In this document: positions 24,001 through 34,016 of the stretch, piece by piece
Numbering within the stretch: the stretch's first letter is position 1
Layout of the letters: each line of letters starts with the position of its first letter
From: Bradyrhizobium sp. 141
GTDB taxonomy: Bacteria; Pseudomonadota; Alphaproteobacteria; Rhizobiales; Xanthobacteraceae
Length of the DNA stretch: 64,000 nt
Direction: 5' to 3'
NCBI RefSeq assembly: GCF_023074055.1
Contig: NZ_JADPKR010000098.1
Location: 18,959-82,958, forward strand
Program-made: the position numbers and the translations under genes
Notes under the pieces: model-generated
Seen by the model: only the letters and a program-made list of their open reading frames with translations
Told to the model about the DNA's origin: nothing
The model's database searches: none

Positions 24001-27000
24001 CTATTCCGCCGGCTCGGCTGCGGCCACGGTCTTCGACCCAGTTGCATCCGCCGGGGTCCCCGGGAATACTCGCCGGACCAGAACGAACAGCGCGGGCACG
24101 AAGAAGATGCCGAGGACGGTTGCCGCGATCATCCCGCCGGCGACGCCAATGCCGACAGCGTTCTGGCTGGCCGAGCCCGCGCCGGTCGCCACCGCCAGCG
24201 GCAGCACGCCGAGGATGAAGGCGAGCGAGGTCATCAGGATCGGACGCAGGCGTTGCCGCGCCGCGTGCAGCGTGGCATCGACGAGGCTGCTGCCGGCCGC
24301 GATCTGCTCCAGCGCGAATTCGACGATCAGGATCGCGTTCTTCGAGGCAAGACCGATCGTGGTCAAAAGGCCGACCTGGAAATAGACGTCGTTGGCCTGG
24401 CTGAACAGCGTCGCCGCAAGCAACGCGCCGAGCACGCCGATCGGCACCGTCAGCATCACCGCGAACGGGACCGACCAGCTCTCGTACAAGGCCGCGAGGC
24501 TCAGGAAGACGATCAGGAGCGAGATCGAATAGAGATACAGCGTCTGGCTGCCGGTGAGCCGTTCCTGAAACGACAATCCGGTCCATTCGTGGCCGTAGCC
24601 CTTGGGGAGCTTGGCCATCTGCTCCTCTACTGCCTGCATGGCAACGCCCGAGCTGATGCCCTGCCCCGCCTGGCCCTGAAGCTCGACGGCGGCAACGCCG
24701 TTGTAGCGCTCGAGACGCGGCGAGCCGAAGCTCCAGCGATCGGTCGCGACAGCCGAGAACGGCACCATCGAGCCAGAGACGTTGCGCACGTACCAGCGGC
24801 CGATGTCGCTGGTGCCCATGCGGAACGGCGCGTCGCTCTGCACATAGACCTGCTTGACGCGGCCCCGGTCGATGAAGTCGTTGACATAGGCTCCGCCCCA
24901 GGCCGCCGACAGCGTAGTGTTGAGATCGCTGAGGTTGACGCCGAGTGCTGTGGCCTTGGCCTGATCGACGTCGAGGTTGAATTGCGGCGTGTCGTCCTGG
25001 CCGTTCGGCCGCGCCTGCGCGACGCGTCTGTCCGCCGCGAGCTGCCCGAGCAGCTGGTTGCGGGCCTGGATCAGCGCCTCGTGGCCGTTGCCGCCGGTGT
25101 CCTGGAGATAGACATCGAAACCGCCGGCATTGCCGAAGCCGGGGATCGACGGCGGCAGCACCGCAAACACCATGGCGTCGCGGATCTTCATGAACGCCCC
25201 CATGGCGCGGCCGACCACCGCCTGCGCCGAGGCCGCCGGATTCTTGCGCTCGTCGAACGGTTTCAGGCTGACGAAGGCCAGACCGACATTTTGCCCCTGC
25301 CCCGCAAAGCTGAAACCATTGACCGCGAACACACCGTCCACGGCATCCTTCTCGTTGTCGAGATATTGATGCTCGACCTGCTTGATGATTTCGAGGGTGC
25401 GCGTCGAGGCCGCGCCGACCGGAAGCTGGATCAGGGTCATGATCGTGCCCTGGTCCTCCTCGGGCAGGAACGAGCTCGGCAGCCGCTGGAACAGGACGAC
25501 CATGCCGGCGACGATCGCCACGAAGGCGATCATCACCCCGGCGACGCGCTTGATCGCAGCGCCCGCGGTGCGCTGATAGCCGTCGGCCATGCGGTCGAAG
25601 CCGCGGTTGAACAGCCCGAAGAAGCCGCGCTGCGCGCCATGGTGCTTCGGCGGCTTCAGGATCGTCACGCAAAGTGCCGGCGTCAGCACCAGCGCCACCA
25701 GCACCGACAGCAGCATCGCCGTGACGATGGTGAGCGCGAACTGCCGGTAGATGATGCCGACCGAGCCATTGAAGAACGCCATCGGGATGAACACGGCCGA
25801 GAGCACGACGCCGATCCCGACCAGCGCCCCGGTAATCTCGCGCATGGACTTCTCGGTCGCCTCGCGTGGGCCGAGCTGCTCCTCGGCCATCACGCGCTCG
25901 ACGTTCTCGACCACGACGATGGCATCGTCGACCAGAAGGCCGATCGCCAGGACCATCGCGAACATCGTCAGCGTGTTGATGGAATAGCCCGCCAGCGAGA
26001 GCACGCCGAAGGTCCCGAGCAGCACCACGGGTACCGCGATGGTCGGAATGAGGGTCGCTCGCCAGCTTTGCAGGAACACGAACATCACGACGAAAACCAG
26101 CACGATCGCCTCGAACAGCGTGTGCACCACCTTCTCGATCGATAGTTTCACAAAAGGCGTGGTGTCGTAGGGGTAGATGACGCGAAGGCCCTCCGGCATG
26201 GTGGCGCTGAGCTGGGCGATGCGCGCCTTCACCGCCTCCGCCGTTGCGACCGCATTGGCGCCGGTCGCAAGGCTGATGCCCATGCCCGCGGCAGGCTTGC
26301 CGTTGTAGCGAGCCGCTGAATCATAGGACTTCGAACCGAGCTCGACGCGCGCGACGTCGCCGATGCGCACGGTCTGGCCGGACGATGCGGTGCGCAGGAT
26401 GATGTCCTTGAACTGTTCGACGGTCTGCAGGCGGCTCTGCGAGGTGATGGTGGCATTGAGCTGCTGGCCGCCGACGGCGGGAAGACCGCCGAGCTGGCCG
26501 GCCGTAACCTGCGTGTTCTGGGTCTGGATTGCCGCGGTCACGTCGCCGGGCATCAGATTGTATTTCGCCAATTTATCGGGATCGAGCCAGATGCGCATGG
26601 CGTATTCGGCACCGAACAACGTCACCTGGCCGACCCCGGCGACGCGGCTGATGGGATCATTGACCGAGGACGCCACGTAATCGGCGATGTCGCTGGCGGC
26701 AAGCCGTCCGTCCTCGGACACGAAGCCGAGCACCATCAGGAAGCTCGCCGACGACTTCACGACCTTGATGCCCTGCTGCTGCACGACCTGCGGCAGCAGC
26801 GGGGTTGCCAGCTGAAGCTTGTTCTGCACCTGCACCTGGGCGATGTCGGCATCGGCTTCGTTGGTGAAGGTCAGCGAGATCTGCACCACGCCGGTCGAGG
26901 TGCTCGACGACGACATGTATTGCAGATAGTCGAGACCGGTCATGTTCTGCTCGATGACCTTGGTCACCGAGTTCTCCGCGGTCTGGGCGTTGGCGCCGGG

Positions 27001-27147
27001 ATAGGTCGCAGTGATCGTGACCACGGTCGGTGCAATCTGCGGGTATTGCGCGATCGGCAGGCGCAAGATCGCGAGCACGCCGCCGAGCATGATCAGGATG
27101 GCGATGACCCAGGCGAAGATCGGCCGCTTGATGAAGAAATGGGACAT
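24001..27147 (-). CDS. RND efflux pump inner-membrane permease (HAE1/AcrB-like)
   Basis: A 1048-residue proton-driven multidrug exporter. The N-terminus MSHFFIKRPIFAWVIAILIM is typical. The TM4 proton-relay Asp pair is in GLLVDDAIVVVENVERVM, and the porter-domain segments GVGQVTLFGAEYAMRIWLDP and PTIAVPVVLLGTFGVL are conserved. Length and 12-TM layout with two large periplasmic loops match AcrB/MexB. Encoded 5 bases downstream of its membrane-fusion partner; no outer-membrane channel gene follows, so it must use a TolC encoded elsewhere. Controlled most likely by the divergent TetR protein. Confidence 0.95.
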   Translation of the reverse strand: MSHFFIKRPIFAWVIAILIMLGGVLAILRLPIAQYPQIAPTVVTITATYPGANAQTAENSVTKVIEQNMTGLDYLQYMSSSSTSTGVVQISLTFTNEADADIAQVQVQNKLQLATPLLPQVVQQQGIKVVKSSASFLMVLGFVSEDGRLAASDIADYVASSVNDPISRVAGVGQVTLFGAEYAMRIWLDPDKLAKYNLMPGDVTAAIQTQNTQVTAGQLGGLPAVGGQQLNATITSQSRLQTVEQFKDIILRTASSGQTVRIGDVARVELGSKSYDSAARYNGKPAAGMGISLATGANAVATAEAVKARIAQLSATMPEGLRVIYPYDTTPFVKLSIEKVVHTLFEAIVLVFVVMFVFLQSWRATLIPTIAVPVVLLGTFGVLSLAGYSINTLTMFAMVLAIGLLVDDAIVVVENVERVMAEEQLGPREATEKSMREITGALVGIGVVLSAVFIPMAFFNGSVGIIYRQFALTIVTAMLLSVLVALVLTPALCVTILKPPKHHGAQRGFFGLFNRGFDRMADGYQRTAGAAIKRVAGVMIAFVAIVAGMVVLFQRLPSSFLPEEDQGTIMTLIQLPVGAASTRTLEIIKQVEHQYLDNEKDAVDGVFAVNGFSFAGQGQNVGLAFVSLKPFDERKNPAASAQAVVGRAMGAFMKIRDAMVFAVLPPSIPGFGNAGGFDVYLQDTGGNGHEALIQARNQLLGQLAADRRVAQARPNGQDDTPQFNLDVDQAKATALGVNLSDLNTTLSAAWGGAYVNDFIDRGRVKQVYVQSDAPFRMGTSDIGRWYVRNVSGSMVPFSAVATDRWSFGSPRLERYNGVAAVELQGQAGQGISSGVAMQAVEEQMAKLPKGYGHEWTGLSFQERLTGSQTLYLYSISLLIVFLSLAALYESWSVPFAVMLTVPIGVLGALLAATLFSQANDVYFQVGLLTTIGLASKNAILIVEFALEQIAAGSSLVDATLHAARQRLRPILMTSLAFILGVLPLAVATGAGSASQNAVGIGVAGGMIAATVLGIFFVPALFVLVRRVFPGTPADATGSKTVAAAEPAE

Positions 27148-27152
27148 GACGA

Positions 27153-28367
27153 TTACTGCCCGGCTGTGGCGGCCGTGGGCCGCGCGTCGGCTTGCCGCGT
27201 CGGATCCACGGTGAGGCCGGTTGCAGGATCGACCGCGAGCTCCACGGTCTTGACGGGCGCACCGGGGCGGGCCTTCTGCGATCCTTCGACGATCAGGCGA
27301 TCGCCCGACCTCGCGCCGGAGCGCACGAGCCAGTTGCTGCCGACATCCTCGCCGAGCTCCAGCGTCCGCTGCTCGACCTTGCCGTCCTTGTCGACGAACA
27401 TCGCCACCGCCTGCCCCAGCGGATTGCGCGAGACCGCGCGCTGCGGCACCAGGATAGCGGCCGGATCGACGCCCGCGACCACCCGGGCGCGCACATACAT
27501 GCCGGGCAGCAGCGCGCGCTCGGGATTGGCGAAGACCGCGCGCGATGAGACCGAGCCGGTGCTCTCGTTGACGCTGGCATCGGTGAATCCGTACTTGCCC
27601 TTGTGGCCATAGGCCCTGCCGCTCTCCATCAACAGCTCGACCTGCACGCCCTCGGCCGGGCGCTTGAGCCGGCCACTGGCGATCTGGCTGCGCAGGCGCT
27701 CCATCTCGGAGGTCGACTGGTCGAGGTCGACATAAACAGGGTCGAGCTGCTGGATCGTCGTCATCGCGGTCGCCTGGCTGGCGATGACGAGCGCGCCGGG
27801 CGTGATGCTTGACTTGCCGATCCGGCCCGAGATCGACGCGGTGACCTTGGTGCGGTCCAGCGAGATTGCGGCGGTTTCGCGGTTGGCCTCGGCGGCCTTC
27901 AGGTCGGCCTCGCCCTGCTTGTAGGCGGCAACGGCATCGTCAACGTCCTGCTGGCTGGCCGCGTTGGTCTGCAGAAGCTGGGTCTTGCGCGCAGCCTTCA
28001 GCTTGACGCTGACGAGCGTTGCCTCCGACCTCTGCACCGCGGCCTCCGCGCTCGCCAGACCCGCCTTGTACTGCACCGGATCGATCTCATAGAGCAGATC
28101 GCCTTCCCTCACCTCGGCGCCTTCCACGAAGTCACGCTTGAGCAAAATGCCCGTGACCTGCGGCCGGACTTCGGAAACCTGATAGGCAACGACGCGCCCC
28201 GGCAGGACCGTCGAAATCTTCGCTTCCTGCGGTTTCAGGGTCGTGATGCCGACCTCGGGCGCCATCTGCTGTAGAGCGGCTTGCGGGCTCCGTTCCCCGC
28301 AAGCGGCAAGCAGCAGGGCAATCAACGGGACGGCGCGGACGATCGGGGGACGCATGATGAGATCCAT
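27153..28367 (-). CDS. RND efflux periplasmic adaptor subunit (membrane fusion protein, lipoprotein)
   Basis: A protein of about 404 residues. A lipoprotein signal with lipobox LLAAC precedes the mature protein. The adaptor signature PRVSEVRPQVTGIL-like segment reads QVSEVRPQVTGILLKRDFVE, followed by the lipoyl half-motifs, a long coiled-coil hairpin (about 120-190, SEATLVSVKLKAARKTQLLQ) and the beta-barrel region. It links the inner-membrane pump to an outer-membrane channel. ATG at 28367 is chosen, with one four codons later also possible; the longer frame would run into the operator. First gene of the pump operon. Confidence 0.92.
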   Translation of the reverse strand: MDLIMRPPIVRAVPLIALLLAACGERSPQAALQQMAPEVGITTLKPQEAKISTVLPGRVVAYQVSEVRPQVTGILLKRDFVEGAEVREGDLLYEIDPVQYKAGLASAEAAVQRSEATLVSVKLKAARKTQLLQTNAASQQDVDDAVAAYKQGEADLKAAEANRETAAISLDRTKVTASISGRIGKSSITPGALVIASQATAMTTIQQLDPVYVDLDQSTSEMERLRSQIASGRLKRPAEGVQVELLMESGRAYGHKGKYGFTDASVNESTGSVSSRAVFANPERALLPGMYVRARVVAGVDPAAILVPQRAVSRNPLGQAVAMFVDKDGKVEQRTLELGEDVGSNWLVRSGARSGDRLIVEGSQKARPGAPVKTVELAVDPATGLTVDPTRQADARPTAATAGQ

Positions 28368-28411
28368 GGGTAAGTTGCGGCCCCTCCAGGGGATCGCGCA
28401 CGGAAACATTT

Positions 28412-28451
28412 GGAAACTATTCAGTTTCCGCCCGGAAACTTGTTGGTTTCC
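28412..28451. promoter_or_regulatory. Tandem TetR operators in the RND pump promoter
   Basis: Two palindromes in tandem: GGAAACT-ATTC-AGTTTCC (28412-28429) and GGAAAC-TTGTTG-GTTTCC (28434-28451). Their starts are 22 bases apart, about two helical turns, and a further half-site GGAAAC sits at 28402-28407. They lie between the divergent pump operon and TetR gene, the classic layout for repression of both. Confidence 0.8.
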
Positions 28452-28534
28452 CTTCCCGAAGTCAAGTGCTAGACTGCCTGTTCAACTGCGTTCAAGCAGT
28501 CGTGAAGCAGCTCAGATTCAAGGCGGGTGTTTCC

Positions 28535-29278
28535 ATGGCGAGAGAATCCAGCAGTCAGGGGCGCATCGACCCGCCTTCGGGGCGGACCAAGCCGGCCGTC
28601 GGCCTTCCCGCCCCGGACGCACGCATGTTGCAATTGCTGACGGCGGCGAAGGAGACCTTCACCAGCAAGGGTTTTGCCGCGACGACGATGGACGATATCG
28701 CCGGTACCGCCGGCATGTCGAAAAAGACACTCTACAAATTGTTCGAGAGCAAGACTGAGCTGTTTCGCGCCATGCTGCTGCGCAGCCTGCCGCAAGCCGA
28801 TTACGCAGACACCCCCGCGGAAGGATCACCAACGATCCGGCTTCGAAACACGCTCCGGGAGGCGGCGGACGTGGCGTTGTCGCCGGGCGAAATCGCGCTG
28901 CAGCGCCTGATCATCGGTGAACGTCAGGCCTCGCCTGCGCTGGGACGCATGTTCGCCGAGGTCATCATCGAAAGCGGCATCGAGCATATCGTCGACCTGC
29001 TCAAGGCCGTTCGCCTGGAGCCTCGTTTCGAGGGCGTGCCGCTCCGCCTCATCGCCGAAATGCTGTTTGGCATGGTGTTCAGTCACGATCATTTCAGGCT
29101 GCTGACGGACACCGGATTCAAGCTCAATCGCCGCGCGCTGGACCGGCGGATCGATCTTGCGATTGCGACGTTCTGTGCGGTCGAGAATCGCGCCGGTGCA
29201 ACGCGGCCCCGGGGCGAGCACCCATCGTCCGAGGGTTCGGCGTCCGAAGGAAGGACACCGGCTCGATCCCGGATCTGA
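28535..29278 (+). CDS. TetR/AcrR family transcriptional regulator
   Basis: A 247-residue protein with the TetR helix-turn-helix at about residues 30-76 (LLTAAKETFTSKGFAATTMD, DIAGTAGMSKKTLYKLFESK). The ligand-binding domain includes a region like TetR_C_7 of AcrR-type regulators (IALQRLIIGERQASPALG). The C-terminal 30 residues are low-complexity and charged. The start at 28535 is preferred as it follows the operators and matches family length. Divergent from the RND pump operon; probably de-represses the pump when a toxic compound binds. Confidence 0.9.
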   Translation: MARESSSQGRIDPPSGRTKPAVGLPAPDARMLQLLTAAKETFTSKGFAATTMDDIAGTAGMSKKTLYKLFESKTELFRAMLLRSLPQADYADTPAEGSPTIRLRNTLREAADVALSPGEIALQRLIIGERQASPALGRMFAEVIIESGIEHIVDLLKAVRLEPRFEGVPLRLIAEMLFGMVFSHDHFRLLTDTGFKLNRRALDRRIDLAIATFCAVENRAGATRPRGEHPSSEGSASEGRTPARSRI

Positions 29279-29282
29279 GGCG

Positions 29283-32200
29283 TCAGATGCGCGAGCGCTC
29301 CTCGATGTCGCGCAACAGCCTCTTGGCATCCGCGCGATCGCCGCGCTCTGGTTGACCAGCGAATAGCTGCAATTCCTGCTGCAGCAGCGTGCGTGCGCGG
29401 TCCGTCTGGCCTCTGGCGGCGAGCAGGCTCGTCAGCCCTTCGGCGGCACGCAAGCCAAATCCTCGCTGGCCACGCCGGTGGGCGAGCGCCAGGGCCAGCT
29501 CGAAGTTCTGCTCCGCGAGCATGGTGTCGTTGATTTGCGCGTGCGAAGCAAACCGCCCTTCGATACGCAGGCACTCGACCTCGTACCAGTAGTTGCCGCC
29601 CCGCCCGAAGACGTTGCGCGCCTGATCGAGGCAACGTCGGGCGTCCGCCAGCCTGTCGACGCGGAGATAGGCCTCGGCCAGCCAGCAAAGATAGGTGGGC
29701 AGCCAGTAGACGAGGTGCGCCGTCTGCAGGAAATCACGCTGCTTCTCGAGCACTTCGATGCCTTCCGCGAGGCGGCCGCTTTCGAGGTCGGCCCAACCGA
29801 GAAATGTCCGCGCCACCGAGACCCAGAGCGGCAGTTCCCGTCTGATCGCCCCATCGAGCGTGCGTTGCGCGAGCGCCCGGACGGTCTGCACGTCCCGCTC
29901 CAGCGTGTGGAGCATGCAGGCATGCGCGTAGGCATAACCGAGGGTATGGGCATGCGACAATTGCTGCGCATGTCCGAGTGCCTCCTGGCCGTGCGCGATC
30001 GCCTCGCTCACTCGGCCCACCAGCCAGCAGCAAATGCACAAATTGGACAGGCTCGTGATCTGCACGTCGGTCCCGTAGATCACGGCCGTCGCGCGGTCGG
30101 CGGCAGCATCGTAGAGCTTGGCCGCCCGATCGAGATGGATGCACGCCTGCTCGGTCTCCCCGTCGAGCAAGGAGGTGCCGAGCAACCGATGGCCGACCAT
30201 CCGATCGGCCCTCGTTCCCTTTTGCTCGGCGAGCGTCAGAAAGTCCCGCGCCAGCGTGCCCGCCTCCCGGACGTTGCTTGCCACACGCAGGTAAGACCAT
30301 CTTGCGTACAGCGCCGGAAAGATGCGCGGATCGTTATCGAGAGCGCGGCAGAGCTCGATCGCACGGCTGCTCACATCGGCGACCGCGTCGGCGCCAAATC
30401 CCTGGACCGCGATCGTCGGTCCGATCAGCGCGATCTGGGCGTTCAGCTCCAGATTGTCCCGTTCAAGCCCTGCTGGAAGCCTCCTGATCTCCTCCAGCGC
30501 CATGTTGAGTTCGGCAATCGCCTCCAGATTTGCCGAACGTTCTGCTGCCTGCTGGGCCGCTTTAAGCCACATCTGTGCCGCTCGGGAGGTGCGTCCCGCC
30601 TCAGACAGATGCTGCGCGAGATAGCCGGGTTCGGTGGTGGCAATCTCCGGCAGATGGAGCTCGATCTCCTCAGCCACGCGGTCGTGAAGCTCCCGCCTCT
30701 GGCGTTTGAGAAGCGAATAATAGGCGACGTCCCGGACCAGGGCATGCTTGAAGGAGTAGACCTTTTCATCGTCATCGCGCTCAAGCCCTATCAATCCAGA
30801 CGCTCGCAGTCGCTCGAGGGCGGGTTTGAGCGCGTCGCGAAGCTCGCCGGCAACGGCGGCAAGAAGCCGATGCGAAAAGCTCCGGCCAATCACCGACGCG
30901 AGCTGCGCGACCGCCTTCGCATTGCCGAGCCGCTCCAGACGCAGCATCAGGGAGTCGTAGAGCGCCGACGGCACCTCTGAAGGTCCGCTCGCGCCAGCCC
31001 TTCTGACGCCGGGATCGACCTGTCCAGTCTCGAGGGCAGCCGCCGCCAATTCTTCCACGAACAGCGGCACACCGTCCGATCGCGCGACAATCTGCTGGAG
31101 CAACTGGCTTGGCAGTTGCTTGTCGCGGACGACCGATCCTGCGAGATCGCGGCAGTGCTCGTCGTCGAGACGCTGAAGCACGATGCGCAGGATCATCGGC
31201 GACACGCTACCGATGACAGACGCTCGGCTGGTGACCACCAGCAGGTTGCGCGTGCCCCCGATCTGGCCGGCAATGCGCTCGACAATCTCGATCGTCGACG
31301 GATCGGCCCAATGAAAATCCTCGACCAGGATCAGGCTGGCCTCGCCGCGCGTCAGCGAGATCAACAGCCGCACCGCCGCATCGCGCGTCTTCCGACGTTG
31401 CTCATGCGCGTCGGGAATTGTTGTTGGACCTGACGCCGCCGGCCCCGGTAAACCGAGCATTTGACCGATCAGCGTCAACTGCTCCTCGTCGCCGCCGGAC
31501 GTTGCGGCCATGAAATCACGCAGACGCGCCAAGTTCACCTCGGCGTCTTCGTCCCTGCCAATGCCGATGCGCTGCTCAAGGGCTCTGATGATCGGGTATA
31601 GCGGCGTGTTCTGATGCGGGCCGGAGGCCTGGATCGCCAGGATCAGGCCATCCGGCAAAGCCGCCCTTTCGATCAGCTCCAGTGCCAAGCGCGATTTGCC
31701 GATGCCGGGCTCCCCGGTGATCTCCACCGTACGCCCCTGCCCGGTCTTCGCCAGCTCCCAGGCCTGCAGCAACTGCCCCAATTCGGTGACCCTGTCGACG
31801 AGGCGCGAGGCATTGCGATGGCGGGCGCGGTGGCCGACGCCATCTTCCGACGTCTCGCCTGAGACGAGAAAGACCTCGACCTTCCGCGACAGTCCCTTGA
31901 GTGAACGCATGCCTAGCGGTTGCAAGGCGAATTTGCCTCGCAGCAGGCGCTTTGTCTCACCACTGATCACGAGCGAATCGGGCTCGCCCATTTCCAGCAA
32001 CCGGAATGCGATGTTGGGCGTATCGCCGACGATCTCGGTCGCATCGTGTACGTGACCCGGCCCCGCCCTGCCGATCACCGCTACTCCCGTATGCACGCCG
32101 ATCCGAACGCGAAGCGGTTCCCGGATCGCCGCGATCGCGCGATCGCTCAACTCCCCAATTGCCCGCAACAACAGCAGACCGCAGCGTACCGCGCTCTCAG

Positions 32201-32441
32201 CCTCGTTTTCCGATGCGAGGGGATAACCGAACTCGGCGCGAATGCCGTCGCCGATGTAGTTGACGACACTGCCGCCGGCATTCGCGATGCACTGCGAGCT
32301 GATCGCCTGGAATTCCAACAATATCTCGCGCAAATCCTCGATGTCGCAGCGCTCGGAGAGGCCCGTTGAATCAACGACGTCGCAGAACAAGACCGTGAGC
32401 TGACGGCGTTCGGTTGCTCTGTCGTGAGGATCGTCCATCAC
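29283..32441 (-). CDS. Class III adenylate/guanylate cyclase fused to AAA ATPase and TPR-like domains
   Basis: A 1052-residue cytoplasmic signalling protein. The N-terminal nucleotide cyclase homology domain (about residues 12-195) keeps both metal-binding Asp positions (Asp21 in LFCDVVDSTGLS, and VNYIGDGIRAEFG) and GVHTGVAVIG. A STAND/AAA-type ATPase follows: Walker A GEPGIGKSR and Walker B LILVEDFHWAD. The C-terminal 450 residues are helical repeats of the TPR kind. This architecture is common in Bradyrhizobium, and activity is not assured for each copy. Its stop lies 4 bases from the TetR stop (convergent). The FAD-linked oxidase gene lies upstream in the same direction with a 210-base gap. 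Confidence 0.88.
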   Translation of the reverse strand: MMDDPHDRATERRQLTVLFCDVVDSTGLSERCDIEDLREILLEFQAISSQCIANAGGSVVNYIGDGIRAEFGYPLASENEAESAVRCGLLLLRAIGELSDRAIAAIREPLRVRIGVHTGVAVIGRAGPGHVHDATEIVGDTPNIAFRLLEMGEPDSLVISGETKRLLRGKFALQPLGMRSLKGLSRKVEVFLVSGETSEDGVGHRARHRNASRLVDRVTELGQLLQAWELAKTGQGRTVEITGEPGIGKSRLALELIERAALPDGLILAIQASGPHQNTPLYPIIRALEQRIGIGRDEDAEVNLARLRDFMAATSGGDEEQLTLIGQMLGLPGPAASGPTTIPDAHEQRRKTRDAAVRLLISLTRGEASLILVEDFHWADPSTIEIVERIAGQIGGTRNLLVVTSRASVIGSVSPMILRIVLQRLDDEHCRDLAGSVVRDKQLPSQLLQQIVARSDGVPLFVEELAAAALETGQVDPGVRRAGASGPSEVPSALYDSLMLRLERLGNAKAVAQLASVIGRSFSHRLLAAVAGELRDALKPALERLRASGLIGLERDDDEKVYSFKHALVRDVAYYSLLKRQRRELHDRVAEEIELHLPEIATTEPGYLAQHLSEAGRTSRAAQMWLKAAQQAAERSANLEAIAELNMALEEIRRLPAGLERDNLELNAQIALIGPTIAVQGFGADAVADVSSRAIELCRALDNDPRIFPALYARWSYLRVASNVREAGTLARDFLTLAEQKGTRADRMVGHRLLGTSLLDGETEQACIHLDRAAKLYDAAADRATAVIYGTDVQITSLSNLCICCWLVGRVSEAIAHGQEALGHAQQLSHAHTLGYAYAHACMLHTLERDVQTVRALAQRTLDGAIRRELPLWVSVARTFLGWADLESGRLAEGIEVLEKQRDFLQTAHLVYWLPTYLCWLAEAYLRVDRLADARRCLDQARNVFGRGGNYWYEVECLRIEGRFASHAQINDTMLAEQNFELALALAHRRGQRGFGLRAAEGLTSLLAARGQTDRARTLLQQELQLFAGQPERGDRADAKRLLRDIEERSRI

Positions 32442-32651
32442 CCACTCCGGAATTCTGACATTTTTCGGCGTTTTCGAGCTGGCGCCCTACCTTTTCCAGG
32501 GGGCGACAAGATTGCGCATTTCTCCCAAAACAAGTCCACAACGCTTTCGGCGACTATCCGTCAGCCACACTGTCTCGATCCCGCCGGGCACAGCTTCAGC
32601 CCAGACCGGACTTGTCGGCACGTCACTCCCGTCGTCGCTTCGCGTCGATCC

Positions 32652-34016
32652 TCACGGGCTAAGCAGATCCGCAAAGAACGGATTCAGCATGCGCCCGTGC
32701 GGATCCTCGCGTCTGACTTGCTCAGAGAACTCCGTCCATCTCGCCCCATACGCCGCCGTGACATGGCGCTTGGTGATGAACGGACTCTGGTTCAGCAGAG
32801 GAATGCCATTTCTCTTGGACGCAAACTCATTGAACTCCTTCAAAAACCCGTCCCACGCCGGCCTGTCCGTATAGGCGTGAATGGGATCGACTGAAAAAAC
32901 ATCTCCGTCATGCGAGTAGGACAGCAACGAATGCTCGTCCTTCCGGATGAAGTAGGAACCAAGCGCCATGTTGCAGCGGAAGTCATGCTCCTCAAAATAC
33001 TTCTCGCTGAAGTCCACATAGTCGCGCAGCACGTTCAGCCACTCACCGCGCGGAAATGTCCAGAACGTGAATGCATAACGCGCCGATGGCGGCGTCTCGC
33101 TGTAGTCGATCGTCTTGTCGGGATTGTACAAGGTCGCGCCGCCGACCAGGTGCAGGAACGACATCAACAGCTTGCTGCCAACGAACCAAGCGTCGAGCGA
33201 CACATCCCTGAGAGGCTTGGTGGGGATGCTGCTGTCGATGAACCTGCCGACGCGCGCTTCCGTATAATTCCAGAGGGTACGGCGGCTGGCGGCGAACAGC
33301 GATCCCAACGGTCCAACCCGGTCGGCGGGGTGCCGCGTCTGGAAGTGCGCCTTTCGACCGACCGTCCAGCAGATCAGACCTCGCGACGCATCGATGATCC
33401 CATCCACCTCCTTCTCGGTCAGCTCTGCGATCGGGCGCGGCAAATAGCTGAAGTGGATCGCCTCCAGCCGTTTGATCCGAAACGTCACTTCGTAGATGAC
33501 GCCGGACAAGCCGTAACTCGAGCGCATGAAGTACATCAGATGCGGGTCTTTATCCTGCGACGCTTCCGCCATCTCGCCGCTGGGGGTTACCCATTTGATC
33601 GCCGTGATGTACGAGCCGACCTGTCCAAACTCGCCGCCATCCAGTCCGTCCTTGGTGTGGCAACAGGCCGCCGCCCCCAGCGTCATGTTCCCGATCTCGA
33701 TATTGGTCAGAAACTGGAGGTTCATCGCCCGTAACGCCCGAGATGCGACAATGAACTGGAGGCCCGCCTCGGCCGTGAACGTCATGCCATGTGGATCGAT
33801 CTTGAGGATGCGGCTCATCGCGGACATGTCGATGATCGTGCCGTCCGACGATGCGCAAGGCGTCAAGGAATGATAGCTGCCCATGGCCCGGACAGGGCTT
33901 GGGTAGCGCTCGGCATCCCTGAGGATCGATTGTATCTCCTCGACGGATCGCGGCGACACCAGTTGCGCGGGAGAGCTTGTGATCCCGCCATCATAATTGC
34001 GAACCATACTGCCCAT
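32652..34016 (-). CDS. FAD-linked oxidase (lactone oxidase/VAO-type)
   Basis: A 454-residue flavoenzyme of the FAD_binding_4/ALO type (aldonolactone oxidase group). The N-terminal PP-loop has VRAMGSYHSLTPCASSDGT, and the later FLTNIEIGNMTLGAAACCHT segment contains the flavin-contacting region. The C-terminal part resembles the ALO domain. ATG at 34016 is preferred because GAGGGGG lies 8 bases upstream; an in-frame GTG three codons earlier is closer. Divergent from the alpha-dioxygenase/P450-like cassette, with a 323-base shared upstream region, so a joint role in lipid or alcohol oxidation is a reasonable guess. Confidence 0.85.
   Translation of the reverse strand: MGSMVRNYDGGITSSPAQLVSPRSVEEIQSILRDAERYPSPVRAMGSYHSLTPCASSDGTIIDMSAMSRILKIDPHGMTFTAEAGLQFIVASRALRAMNLQFLTNIEIGNMTLGAAACCHTKDGLDGGEFGQVGSYITAIKWVTPSGEMAEASQDKDPHLMYFMRSSYGLSGVIYEVTFRIKRLEAIHFSYLPRPIAELTEKEVDGIIDASRGLICWTVGRKAHFQTRHPADRVGPLGSLFAASRRTLWNYTEARVGRFIDSSIPTKPLRDVSLDAWFVGSKLLMSFLHLVGGATLYNPDKTIDYSETPPSARYAFTFWTFPRGEWLNVLRDYVDFSEKYFEEHDFRCNMALGSYFIRKDEHSLLSYSHDGDVFSVDPIHAYTDRPAWDGFLKEFNEFASKRNGIPLLNQSPFITKRHVTAAYGARWTEFSEQVRREDPHGRMLNPFFADLLSP

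Noticed and set aside
23872..26145. A 757-codon plus-strand frame opposite the RND permease
   Set aside because: Antisense shadow of the pump gene; rich in His/Arg/Asp with no motif.
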